From positions 186,001 through 250,000 of the forward strand of contig NZ_FNFB01000003.1 of NCBI RefSeq assembly GCF_900100395.1: a stretch of 64,000 nt of DNA. Reading direction: 5' to 3'. The notes under the pieces are model-generated. The model was not told the DNA's origin. It saw nothing but the letters and a program-made list of their open reading frames with translations, and made no database searches. A program made the translations under genes and the position numbers. Source of the stretch: Nonomuraea maritima (lineage in GTDB: Bacteria > Actinomycetota > Actinomycetes > Streptosporangiales > Streptosporangiaceae). This document shows positions 1 through 7,713 of the stretch, in pieces. Numbering within the stretch: position 1 is the stretch's first letter; each line of letters opens with the position of its first letter.

Positions 1-1
1 G

Positions 2-883
2 GCATCCGGCTGCCGCTGGGCGGGCTTCCTGGTCGCGGGCGACCACAACGTGCTCGCCGGGGTGGCCGCCGACCACAACGCCGCCGGCGTGCACGTCACC
101 GCGTCCGGCTCGCACAACACCATCCGCGGCAGCGTCCTGACCGACAACAACCGGATGAGCGTCAACGACAAGGGCGGCGACAACGACTCAGGCGCGTTCG
201 GTGTGCTGCTCAACGGCGACGACAACGTCGTGACGGGCAACACCATCACCGGCAGCTACGCGCACAGCAAGGACTACGGCGCCGACGGCGCCGCCGTCGA
301 GATCTACAACGGCGACCGCAACCGCGTCACCCACAACACCGCCAGGGACAACGAGACTTTCACCGAGCTGGGCGCGCGCAAGGGCCGCACCGCGACCGGC
401 AACATCTTCGCCTTCAACGTCGTCACCTCCTCGCGCGGCCGCGGCTCGTTCCTCGTCACCCGCGGCCCCCATCACGCCGTCGGCCCGGTCCTCGGCACCG
501 TCGCCGTGCACAACTCGGTCTACCTGCCCGCGCGCCACACCATCGGCTGGTCGTGCCACGACGGCTGCTCGCCGTCCATACTCAAGCTGCGCAACAACGT
601 CGTCGTGGTCGGCGGCGAGTCCGGCTGGGAGGACGGCAAGGGCGCCGACGAGGCGGGCAGCGTCTATGTGGGCCGCAGCGCCAGGTTCAAGCTGGGCCCG
701 AAGTCGGTCATGGCAGACCCGAAGTTCGTCTCCCGCACCGACCTGCGGCTTCGGCCGGGCTCCCCGGCCCTCGGCCGCGGCGTCCCCCTCACCGCCTCCT
801 GGTTCGGCGGCAGCGAGTTCGCCAAGGACGCCGCCGGCAAGCCGCTGTCCGCCACGCCCGACGCGGGCGCGTACCAGCGCTGA
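2..883 (+). CDS. Right-handed parallel beta-helix repeat protein, 5' end cut off
   Basis: The frame is open from the left edge of the window, so the true start lies outside; at least 293 residues are present. The protein has repeated short turns rich in Asn, Asp and Gly (for example SHNTIRGS, DDNVVTGNTI, DRNRVTHNTA), the pattern of a right-handed parallel beta-helix as in pectate-lyase-fold proteins. The C-terminus, with DPKFVSRTDLRLRPGSPAL followed by TPDAGAYQ, matches the usual end of such secreted helix proteins in actinomycetes. A polysaccharide-binding or lyase role outside the cell is plausible from the fold, but no catalytic residues can be assigned. Any signal peptide would be in the missing N-terminus. 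Confidence 0.8.
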   Translation, partial: ASGCRWAGFLVAGDHNVLAGVAADHNAAGVHVTASGSHNTIRGSVLTDNNRMSVNDKGGDNDSGAFGVLLNGDDNVVTGNTITGSYAHSKDYGADGAAVEIYNGDRNRVTHNTARDNETFTELGARKGRTATGNIFAFNVVTSSRGRGSFLVTRGPHHAVGPVLGTVAVHNSVYLPARHTIGWSCHDGCSPSILKLRNNVVVVGGESGWEDGKGADEAGSVYVGRSARFKLGPKSVMADPKFVSRTDLRLRPGSPALGRGVPLTASWFGGSEFAKDAAGKPLSATPDAGAYQR

Positions 884-902
884 CCCCCCTAGAGTGAACG
901 GC

Positions 903-1214
903 GTGATCGAAGAGGAGCTCCGCAGGCCGCTGGTGCGGCAACTGGCCGACTCCGACGGCCCCCGCCGCTACTGGCATCTCGGCGACGAGGACGGGCGGGC
1001 CTGGCTGTTCGAGAGCGTCGAGGGCGACGGCGAGCTGTGGGCGGTCCGGCAGGTCGAGGTCGGCGCGGGGCCGTCCGGCCCGGTCGCGCGCCGCTACTGG
1101 TGGCGCCACCTGAGCGACGAGCACGGCTTCCTCACCGACCAGCCGCTCGAGATCTGGGAGCTGACGGAGATCACGCAGGACGCCTTCGAGGCGGTCTGGG
1201 AGGCGGCCGGCTGA
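903..1214 (+). CDS. Small conserved hypothetical protein, possibly DUF6881-like
   Basis: A 103-residue soluble protein rich in Trp and acidic residues. It contains a GRAWLFESVEGDGELWAVRQVEV stretch (shown in part), a WWRHLSDEHG segment and a C-terminal EITQDAFEAVWEAA. The order (beta strands recording a value, then a Phe-Glu-Ala-Val-Trp tail) recalls the small DUF6881 proteins, but this is an impression only. A GTG at 894 is an alternative in-frame start; the GTG at 903 gives the more typical MIEEEL N-terminus. It begins 19 bases after the beta-helix gene and could be cotranscribed with it. No function can be given. Confidence 0.6.
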   Translation: MIEEELRRPLVRQLADSDGPRRYWHLGDEDGRAWLFESVEGDGELWAVRQVEVGAGPSGPVARRYWWRHLSDEHGFLTDQPLEIWELTEITQDAFEAVWEAAG

Positions 1215-1327
1215 CGCCGCGATCCGCTTCCCCTTCCGGGCCGCGGATGGTTTCATGGGAGCCTCGGTCTTTCGAACGGGTGCTCGGGTTCGGCGACGGC
1301 CGGAGCGCGCGGAAGGAGATGTACGGC

Positions 1328-1732
1328 GTGGACTGGAAGCTCGAGGTCGTCCCCATCCCGGTGGCCGACGTTGACGTGGCGAAGCAGTTCTACAGTGAGC
1401 GACTCGGGTTCGTGGTCGACCACGACACCCAGATCAGCGAATACTCGCGGATCGTGCAGCTCACCCCGCCCGGGTCGGCCTGCTCGGTCGTCCTCGGCGC
1501 CCCGACCGGCACCGCGCCGGGCTCCGTACGAGGGGTGCAGCTCGTGGTGCCCGACATCGAGGCCGCCCGTGCCGAGCTGGCCGGGCGCGGCGTCGAGGTG
1601 AGCGGGGTCTATCACTACCGCGCCGACGGCGCCCTGGCCGAGGGCGGGGGCGGTCCGTGGAACGCGTTCGTGTCCTTCGACGACCCCGACGGCAACGGCT
1701 GGATCCTCCAGGAGCGCCCGCCGGAGGGCTGA
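1328..1732 (+). CDS. VOC-family (glyoxalase/bleomycin-resistance fold) protein
   Basis: A 134-residue single-domain protein with the two beta-alpha-beta-beta-beta modules of the vicinal oxygen chelate fold. The first module has VADVDVAKQFYSERLGF; the second has PDIEAARAELAGRGVEV and ends in FDDPDGNGWILQE. Family members bind a metal and act as dioxygenases, isomerases or antibiotic-binding proteins; the substrate cannot be read from the sequence. The GTG at 1328 was chosen because GGAAGGAG ends 9 bases upstream, while the in-frame ATG at 1319 directly abuts that sequence. It stands alone, with about 200 bases before the next gene. Confidence 0.85.
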   Translation: MDWKLEVVPIPVADVDVAKQFYSERLGFVVDHDTQISEYSRIVQLTPPGSACSVVLGAPTGTAPGSVRGVQLVVPDIEAARAELAGRGVEVSGVYHYRADGALAEGGGGPWNAFVSFDDPDGNGWILQERPPEG

Positions 1733-1938
1733 GCGGCCGGAGGGTGCGCCGATCATGCAGGCGGGGTACGGAGCAGGGGGGCATGTCACGGTGACCTGCG
1801 GAAACTCCAGCGTTCCTTTATCCGAAGAGCCGTCTTAAACCAGCATTCTGGGAAATAAGCGCAGCATGTGTGACATGTCCGTGGAACACGGAAGAAATCT
1901 TTTCACGGCACTGTGAGAGCCTCTGGAAAGGAGGCGCA

Positions 1939-2565
1939 ATGCTGCTGCGACTGAGGGTTTCGTTGCCGGATCGGCCGGGAGGGCTCGGTCAGGTCGCCAG
2001 GGCCCTGGGCGCGCTCGGGGCGGACATCCTTCAGGTGACCGTCCTCGAACGCGAGGCCGGGCGGGCCATCGACGACTTCACCGTCACCTGGCCAGGGCCC
2101 GTGGCGCCGGCCGAGGCGCGTGAACGGCTGTCGTCGATTCCCGGCGTGCGCATCGAAGGCGTGTGGGCGACGAAGGAGACGCCCGGCTCGTCCGCCGACT
2201 ACGACCTGCTCATGCATGTGGTCTCCGAGCCGTCACGGGGCTTCGCCACGCTGGTGGACGCGCTGCCCGGACTGTGCGGGGCGGAGTGGTCGGTGGCGGT
2301 GTCCGGCGGGTCCGTGTGGCACGCCTCGGTGGCCGCGCCGCCGGAGATGGAGCTGCCCGACGCGCCCCTGCGGGCCATCAGCCTGGACGGCAAGGAACAC
2401 CGCCTGATGCTGCTGCCCGTGCTCGCGGCGGGGCTGCACGTGATCGTGGCCCGCGCCGAGGGCCCGGTCTTCCACCGCGCCGAGGTGGAACGCGCCGCGC
2501 GCATCGTCGACGTCGTCGCCCGACTGGCCGCCCAACCTGATCATTTGTCCGCCTCAGCCGATTGA
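1939..2565 (+). CDS. ACT-domain protein
   Basis: A 208-residue protein starting with a clear ACT domain: LRLRVSLPDRPGGLGQVARA, then LGADILQVTVLE (residues about 3-75). ACT domains usually bind amino acids and regulate metabolic enzymes. The rest (about 90-200) looks like a second, diverged sensory segment with no recognisable catalytic domain, so a stand-alone regulatory or ligand-binding role is more likely than an enzyme. A strong Shine-Dalgarno sequence, GGAAAGGAGG, sits at 1925-1934 before the ATG. The 200 bases upstream are AT-richer than average and probably hold the promoter. The target enzyme is unknown. Confidence 0.75.
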   Translation: MLLRLRVSLPDRPGGLGQVARALGALGADILQVTVLEREAGRAIDDFTVTWPGPVAPAEARERLSSIPGVRIEGVWATKETPGSSADYDLLMHVVSEPSRGFATLVDALPGLCGAEWSVAVSGGSVWHASVAAPPEMELPDAPLRAISLDGKEHRLMLLPVLAAGLHVIVARAEGPVFHRAEVERAARIVDVVARLAAQPDHLSASAD

Positions 2566-2623
2566 CCGGGAAAACGTCTGATCACTAACGTGGGCACTCT
2601 GATCGTGTGAACAGGAGCGGCCC

Positions 2624-3136
2624 GTGACCGTCCACGAACCACACCTGGGGCATCACTACGAGGACTTCGTGATCGGCGACGTCTATCAGCACCCGCTGGG
2701 GCGCACGATCAACGAAGCCGACAACACGTGGTTCACGCTGCTCACCATGAACACGAACCAGAACCACTTCAACGCCCACTTCGCGGCCCAGGCGCCCACC
2801 GGGAAGATCATCGTCAACTCCGGGCTCAGCGTGGCCATCGTGCTGGGCCTGTCGGTCATCGACATGAGCCAGACCGCGCTCATGAACCTCGGCTGGGACG
2901 CCATCAAGCTCACCCATCCGGTGTTCGTCGGCGACACCCTCTACGCCGAGTCGAAGGTGACCGCCAAGCGGGAGTCGAAGTCGCGGCCGTACGCGGGCAT
3001 CGTCAGCTTCTACACGCGCGGGCTCAACCAGGACGGCGACGAGGTCATGTCGTGGACGCGGACCGTCATGGTCTACAAGCGCGACGCCCCGCACGACAAG
3101 GGCTACTTCCCGCAGGCCAGGACCGGCCCGCTCTGA
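2624..3136 (+). CDS. MaoC-family hydratase (mesaconyl-CoA hydratase type)
   Basis: A 170-residue hot-dog-fold protein. The hydratase motif region is TMNTNQNHFNAHFAAQAPTG (about residues 44-63). It keeps the catalytic His but has Asn where classical R-hydratases have Asp, the arrangement of the mesaconyl-CoA/C4-methyl-acyl hydratase branch. The family adds water across an enoyl-CoA or mesaconyl-CoA double bond in the cytosol. The GTG start follows AGGAGC. An acyl-CoA dehydrogenase on the same strand begins 576 bases downstream. The two form a plausible beta-oxidation-like pair that a transposon fossil (3140-3558) now separates. The substrate is inference. Confidence 0.85.
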   Translation: MTVHEPHLGHHYEDFVIGDVYQHPLGRTINEADNTWFTLLTMNTNQNHFNAHFAAQAPTGKIIVNSGLSVAIVLGLSVIDMSQTALMNLGWDAIKLTHPVFVGDTLYAESKVTAKRESKSRPYAGIVSFYTRGLNQDGDEVMSWTRTVMVYKRDAPHDKGYFPQARTGPL

Positions 3137-3139
3137 ACG

Positions 3140-3558
3140 GAGGTGACGCGGTTCTCCTTCGCGCAGTGCCCGCAGCGGGCGCAGGTGCGGGAGGTGTTGG
3201 CGGGGTTCACCGCTATCAGCTCTCGACCGGCGCTTTCAGCCTTGTGCGCGAGGACCGTCAGGAACACCCCCCAACCCGCATCCACGCTGTCGAACCAGCC
3301 GCGCCCCTCGAAACGGGGGAAGCCCGGCGTACGCCCGGCCTTGACCCGGTCGAAGAACGCGCGGAACGCCTTGTCGAGCCGCCGCAGTGTGGCCTGCTGG
3401 GAGGAGAACGACCACCGGCCCTGCCCGCCGGTGTCGTCGGCGCGGATGTGCTTCAACTCGGCCGACTGGTCTGCGTATCGGGGGTACTTCGGGCACCACA
3501 CCACGTGGTATCCGAGGTCGTAGGCCGCGCCCGGGGAAGTGCGCACCCGGCGAGTCAC
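3140..3558 (-). pseudogene. IS200/IS605 fossil: TnpA start fused in frame to TnpB pieces
   Basis: Reading from a GTG at 3558, the protein opens like an IS200-type TnpA (RRVRTSPGAAYDLGYHVVWC). After PKYPRYADQ it jumps into the body of an IS605-type TnpB (AELKHIRADD, then QQATLRRLDKAFRAFFDRVK and GRTPGFPRF). It then jumps again to the TnpB C-terminus (LTVLAHKAESAGRELIAVNP, then TSRTCARCGH). Only the first CxxC of the TnpB zinc finger remains. At least two large deletions have removed the Tyr nucleophile of TnpA and most RuvC residues of TnpB, yet the frame stays open. It cannot be an active transposase or TnpB nuclease. It lies between the hydratase and acyl-CoA dehydrogenase genes, in the opposite direction. 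Confidence 0.85.
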
Positions 3559-3712
3559 ACGATCACTATGACGGCGCCATCCATCTGACGTGCGATGAAC
3601 GGAGATCTCCGATGCGCAGACCTGACAGGTCACTGCACGCTCGGGCCTTGACGGCCCTCCCGCTCCCGATTCCCCCGTCACCTCAAGGCGACGGTCCCCT
3701 CGGGAGGGTTTG

Positions 3713-4876
3713 ATGGATTTCGAGCTGACCGAGGAGCAGAAGGACTTCCGCGCGGCGTTGCGGGCGTTCGTGGAGAAAGAGATCATCCCGGTGGCCACCG
3801 AGTGGGAGCACTCCGGCCGCTATCCCACCGAGATCGTCGACAAGATGAAGCAGATGGGGCTGTTCGGGCTGTCCGTGCCCGAGGAGTACGGCGGCCTCGG
3901 CGCCGACATGGTGTCGTTCGCGCTCGTCTTCGAGGAGATCGCACGCGGCTGGATGGGCGTCGCGGGCACCATCGGCTCCCACGCGCTGGCCTGCTGGATG
4001 ATCGCGCGGCACGGCACTGACGAACAGAAGCGGGCCCACCTGCCCGACCTCGCCTCCGGCGCCCGCCGTACCGGGATCGCCCTGACCGAGCCGGGAGCCG
4101 GCACCGACCTGCAGGGCATCCAGACCCGCGCCGTACGCGACGCGGACCATTACATCGTCACCGGCACCAAGACGTGGATCACCAACGCCCGCCACGCCGA
4201 CCCCCTGCCCGTGCTGGTCAAGACCAGCGTCGAGAAACCCGCGCACCGGGGCATGTCGGTGCTGCTGGTCGACCCGTCATCGCCCGGGTTCGGCATCAGC
4301 CGCGACCTGCCCAAGCTCGGCTACAAGGGCACCGAGACGTGCGAGGTGGTGCTCGACGAGGTGCGGGTGCCGGTGTCGGCGCTGCTCGGCGGCGTCGAGG
4401 GGCGCGGCATGCAGCAGGTGCTCGGCGGGCTGGAGATGGGCCGCATCAACATCGCCGCCCGCGCGGTCGGGGTCGCGCAGGCCGCCTACGACGCCGCGCT
4501 GGCGTACTCGCGCGAGCGCACCGCGTTCGGCCAGCCCATCTCCGACTTCCAGGCCATCCAGCTCAAGCTCGCCGACATGGCCACCGAGATCCAGGCCGCG
4601 CGGCTGCTCACGTACTGGGCCGCCTCCCAGGCCGACACGGGCAAGCGGGTGGACATGGAGGCAGGCATGGCGAAGTACTTCGCCTCCGAGGTGGCGCTGA
4701 AGGCGTCCCTGGAGGCGATGCGGATCCACGGCGGGTACGGCTACTCGCAGGAGTTCGTGGTGGAGCGGCTCTACCGGGACGCGCCGCTGATGGCGATCGG
4801 CGAGGGCACCAACGACGTCCAGCGCATGGTCATCGCGCGGGCGCTGGTCTCCGGCAAGGGCAGGATCGGCTGGTAG
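3713..4876 (+). CDS. Acyl-CoA dehydrogenase
   Basis: A 387-residue flavoenzyme with the full family layout: N-terminal helical domain (MDFELTEEQKDFRAALRAF), the FAD-binding signature IALTEPGAGTDLQGIQTRA, the substrate-side segment GYKGTETCEVVLDEVRVP, and the C-terminal helical bundle (RERTAFGQPISDFQAIQLKL). The catalytic glutamate lies in LMAIGEGTNDVQRMVIAR near the end. It oxidises an acyl-CoA to the 2-enoyl-CoA and passes electrons to ETF. The ATG at 3713 follows GGGAGGG; a TTG three bases earlier is less well placed. With the upstream hydratase it may process the same short or branched acyl-CoA. Confidence 0.95.
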   Translation: MDFELTEEQKDFRAALRAFVEKEIIPVATEWEHSGRYPTEIVDKMKQMGLFGLSVPEEYGGLGADMVSFALVFEEIARGWMGVAGTIGSHALACWMIARHGTDEQKRAHLPDLASGARRTGIALTEPGAGTDLQGIQTRAVRDADHYIVTGTKTWITNARHADPLPVLVKTSVEKPAHRGMSVLLVDPSSPGFGISRDLPKLGYKGTETCEVVLDEVRVPVSALLGGVEGRGMQQVLGGLEMGRINIAARAVGVAQAAYDAALAYSRERTAFGQPISDFQAIQLKLADMATEIQAARLLTYWAASQADTGKRVDMEAGMAKYFASEVALKASLEAMRIHGGYGYSQEFVVERLYRDAPLMAIGEGTNDVQRMVIARALVSGKGRIGW

Positions 4877-4901
4877 TCCAGGCCTTCGCAGGTCGGTCGG
4901 G

Positions 4902-5909
4902 TCAGTTCGTGTCGTCGTCGAGCCAGCCCCGGCGGGCCGCCTGGCGGGCGAGCTGGAAGCGGGTGCGGGCGCCGAGCCGTTCCATCAGGTTCTGCACCCG
5001 GCGGCGGAACGTGCGCTCGCTCAGCCCCAGCTCGCGGGCGATGGCGTCGTCGGGCACGCCGGTGGTGAGCAGCGCCAGGATGTGCCGCTCGGCGTCCGAC
5101 GGCTGCTCGCCGGGCGCGGCCGGTCGGGCGCAGGCGCCGGTGTCGTCCAGCGCGAGGGGGAGCGAGACCCGCCACAGCGTCTCGAACAGCGCCGACAGGG
5201 CCGTCAGCAGCCCGGACGGGTGCACGATGACGGCGGTGTCGATCACTGTGGGCGCCGCCTGGAGCGGGACGATGCCGAGCCGGTCGTCCACGAGGACCAT
5301 CTTCAGCGGCAGCTCGGGCAGCACGCGGTCGAGCGTGCCGCGGGCGGCGGCCGTCGAGATCTCGCCCCTGAGGCGTCCCAGCACCTCCAGGGACGTCTGC
5401 TCGTAGATCGTGCGGACGCTCCCGCCGCGCCGCAGCAGCAGGTCGCCGCTCGGCTCGACCTCCGGCGGGTTCGGTTCGGCCGCGTACGGGGGCTTGTCGA
5501 AGATCCGCAGCTCGGTGCGGGCGCCGCGCCGCGCCGTGTCGACCCGATCGCGTACGGCCTCGCGGCCGACCACCACCTCGACCAGCTGGTCGGGCGCCTG
5601 CCTGGACGTGGCCTCGCGGAAGCGTTCTGACAGCTCCTTGGCGCGCAGGCGGGCGTTCTGGATCGCCTCCTCGCGGCGCAGCAGCAGGACGTCGAGCGCG
5701 CTGCTCGGATCGGCGGCGGCGAAGTGCCCGGGCCGGCCGCGCAGCCGGCGCGCGAGGCCGAGCCGCTCCAGGTCGGAAAGGGCGGCGCGCACCTGCTGCT
5801 CGGGCAGGCCGGTGACCGCGGACAACTCGGCGGCGTCGGACGAGCGGGAGCCCACCAGAACCTCGTAGACCCACTCCATCTCAGCCCCGAGGCCGACCAC
5901 CTCCAGCAC
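4902..5909 (-). CDS. TrmB-like N-terminal / LuxR-like C-terminal HTH regulator
   Basis: A 335-residue transcription factor with two DNA-binding parts. Near the N-terminus AAELSAVTGLPEQQVRAALS is a winged HTH of the TrmB/MarR kind. A coiled segment (RREEAIQNARLRAKELSERF) and a central sensor domain follow. The C-terminus has a LuxR-type HTH (AERHILALLTTGVPDDAIAR, then ELGLSERTFRRRVQNLMERL). This architecture is common in actinomycetes, often near secondary-metabolite or lipid genes; the ligand is unknown. The GTG at 5909 is preceded by GGGAGG at good spacing; the next in-frame ATG is at 5879. It is convergent with the acyl-CoA dehydrogenase, 25 bases apart. Confidence 0.85.
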   Translation of the reverse strand: MLEVVGLGAEMEWVYEVLVGSRSSDAAELSAVTGLPEQQVRAALSDLERLGLARRLRGRPGHFAAADPSSALDVLLLRREEAIQNARLRAKELSERFREATSRQAPDQLVEVVVGREAVRDRVDTARRGARTELRIFDKPPYAAEPNPPEVEPSGDLLLRRGGSVRTIYEQTSLEVLGRLRGEISTAAARGTLDRVLPELPLKMVLVDDRLGIVPLQAAPTVIDTAVIVHPSGLLTALSALFETLWRVSLPLALDDTGACARPAAPGEQPSDAERHILALLTTGVPDDAIARELGLSERTFRRRVQNLMERLGARTRFQLARQAARRGWLDDDTN

Positions 5910-6007
5910 CCCAACCTCCCGAAACGATCTCAGGGGAGTGTAGACCTCGACCGCGAGCCCTGAGCACCGGGTCAGTCCCGGGGCGTCCGGAGGCCTGAGC
6001 GTGTGGG

Positions 6008-6364
6008 TCAGTCGTGCCGGGGACGTCCGGAGATCTCGTGGTCGGCGTGCGAGACGGCCTCGGCGATGAGCGCGCGCACGTGGGAGTCGCGCGCGCGGTA
6101 GAGGACGCGCCGGCCGTCCCTGCGGGTCGTCACCAGACCGGCGAGCCGCAGCTTGGCGAGGTGCTGCGACACGGATGGGCGCGGCGCGCCGACGGCGGTG
6201 GCAAGCGTGTTCACATCCTGCTCGCCGGACGACACCAGCCACATCAGCCGCAAACGGGTGCCGTCGCTCAGCATGCGGAAGGCGTTGACCGCCGCCTCCA
6301 CCTGAGCGGGAGTGGGTTGCTCCTGCGAGGGGGTGGCACGTGAGACGTTGTCGCGTGCGTACAT
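6008..6364 (-). CDS. ArsR/SmtB-family metalloregulator
   Basis: A 118-residue winged-helix repressor: AFRMLSDGTRLRLMWLVSSG, the recognition helix region APRPSVSQHLAKLRLAGLV, the wing TTRRDGRRVLYRA, and a C-terminal helix with DSHVRALIAEAVSHADHEIS. The last helix has Asp, His, His, Asp and His spaced like the alpha-5 zinc sites of SmtB/CzrA-type proteins. The alpha-3 cysteines of ArsR/CadC types are absent. A Zn or Co sensor is therefore more likely than an arsenic sensor. It is divergent from a cation diffusion facilitator gene, with 50 bases between the start codons. The simple reading is a repressor that controls itself and the exporter. Confidence 0.9.
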   Translation of the reverse strand: MYARDNVSRATPSQEQPTPAQVEAAVNAFRMLSDGTRLRLMWLVSSGEQDVNTLATAVGAPRPSVSQHLAKLRLAGLVTTRRDGRRVLYRARDSHVRALIAEAVSHADHEISGRPRHD

Positions 6365-6414
6365 AACTACATATCCTGCTCAAAAGGGGCCATTCACGCA
6401 AGTGAGGAACGACC
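6365..6414. promoter_or_regulatory. Divergent promoter/operator region, ArsR gene and CDF gene
   Basis: The 50 bases between the two start codons are unusually AT-rich for this window, containing ACATAACTACATATCC and CTCAAAAGGG. A TTGTCG followed about 17 bases later by ATATCC could be the exporter promoter, partly inside the repressor gene. GTGAGGA precedes the exporter ATG. Metalloregulators of this family typically bind AT-rich inverted repeats in such gaps; here ACATA is directly repeated rather than clearly inverted. The exact operator cannot be assigned. Confidence 0.45.
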
Positions 6415-7581
6415 ATGCCCGAGCAGAACCCTCACGCCCACAACAACCCCCCACCCCACACCAACCACCGACCGCCTGACCCCCGTGCCATCGCCCCCGA
6501 GCACGAGCACGCTCCCGGCCCCGAGCACGGCCACGCCCACAGCCCCGCCCAGGGGCACGGCCATGGGCACGGGCATGGGGGAGAGGCGGGGTGGGTCAGG
6601 CGGGCGGTCGGATGGGTGGCGCATGGTGTTGCTCCGCACAGCCATGACAGCACCGGCAGGACCGATGGAGTTCTGGAGTCGAGTGGTCGAGGGCTGCGTG
6701 CGGTCGCGGTCTCGTTCGCGGTGCTCATGGTCACCGCGGCCGTGCAGGCGGTCATCGTCCTCGCGTCGGGCTCGGTCGCGCTGCTCGGCGACACGCTGCA
6801 CAACCTGGCCGACGCCCTCACCGCCGTCCCGCTGGCCGTGGCGTTCTCGCTGGGCCGCCGCGCGGCGACCCGCCGGTTCACCTACGGGTACGGCCGCGCC
6901 GAGGACCTCGCGGGCATCGTCATCGTGGCGCTCATCGCCGCCTCGGCCGCCTTCGCCGGGTACGAGGCCGTCCAGCGGCTCCTCGACCCGCAGGAGATCA
7001 GGGCGGTGGGATGGGTGGCCGCCGCGGCGCTGATCGGGTTCGCGGGCAACGAGTGGGTGGCCCGCTACCGCATCAGCGTGGGCCGGCGGATCGGCTCGGC
7101 GGCGCTCGTCGCCGACGGCCTGCACGCCCGCGCCGACGGGTTCACGTCGCTCGCCGTACTGCTGGGGGCGGGGGGTGCGGCGCTCGGCCACCCGATCGCC
7201 GACCCGATCGTGGGCCTGCTCATCACGGTCGCCATCTGCTTCGTCCTGCGCGACGCCGCCCGCGAGATCTGCCGCCGCCTGATGGACGCGGTCGACCCGG
7301 CCCTCGTGGACCAGGCAGAACGTGTCCTCGCGACCGTGGCGGGCGTGCGCCGCGTGGGGGCCGTACGGCTGCGGTGGATCGGCCACGCCCTGCACGCGGA
7401 GGTCGAGGTGCTCGTCCGGCACGACGTGTCCGTCGTGGAGGCGCACGGGGTGGCGGTGGAGGCGGAACACCGTCTCATCCACGACCTGCCGCGCCTGAGA
7501 GCCGCCACGGTCCACACCGATCCTGATGGCCCCACCGGCACCGACCACCACGCCCGCCTGGCCGACCACCGCCACCCATGA
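6415..7581 (+). CDS. Cation diffusion facilitator, His-rich N-terminus
   Basis: A 388-residue metal exporter of the CDF (CzcD/ZitB) family. Residues 1-60 form a His/Pro-rich tail with clusters such as HEHAPGPEHGHAHS and GHGHGHGHGG, a likely metal-binding chelator. Six membrane segments follow from about residue 95. The metal-site motif SVALLGDTLHNLADAL is in helix 2 (HxxxD type) and SAALVADGLHARADGFTSL is in helix 5 (HxxxD). This His-Asp/His-Asp set is typical of Zn-transporting CDFs. The C-terminal cytoplasmic domain (about 300-375) has AERVLATVAGVRRVGAVRLR. It probably exports Zn2+ against protons, controlled by the divergent ArsR-type repressor. Confidence 0.95.
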   Translation: MPEQNPHAHNNPPPHTNHRPPDPRAIAPEHEHAPGPEHGHAHSPAQGHGHGHGHGGEAGWVRRAVGWVAHGVAPHSHDSTGRTDGVLESSGRGLRAVAVSFAVLMVTAAVQAVIVLASGSVALLGDTLHNLADALTAVPLAVAFSLGRRAATRRFTYGYGRAEDLAGIVIVALIAASAAFAGYEAVQRLLDPQEIRAVGWVAAAALIGFAGNEWVARYRISVGRRIGSAALVADGLHARADGFTSLAVLLGAGGAALGHPIADPIVGLLITVAICFVLRDAAREICRRLMDAVDPALVDQAERVLATVAGVRRVGAVRLRWIGHALHAEVEVLVRHDVSVVEAHGVAVEAEHRLIHDLPRLRAATVHTDPDGPTGTDHHARLADHRHP

Positions 7582-7713
7582 CTCAGGACGCGCCTGCCCC
7601 GAAGTCGGCTCCAGAGCGCTGACGTGGGTGGACGTCGGAGTTCGCCCGCTTCATGTCGGGGGGAAATGGGGTGGGCGGGGCATGATTCGCCGTGGACGGG
7701 TAGGTTGGGGCGG

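Noticed and set aside
3140..3558. Possible functional TnpB nuclease or omega-RNA locus.
   Set aside because: Most RuvC-bearing residues, the second zinc-finger half and the element ends are missing, so no nuclease or guide RNA can be supported.
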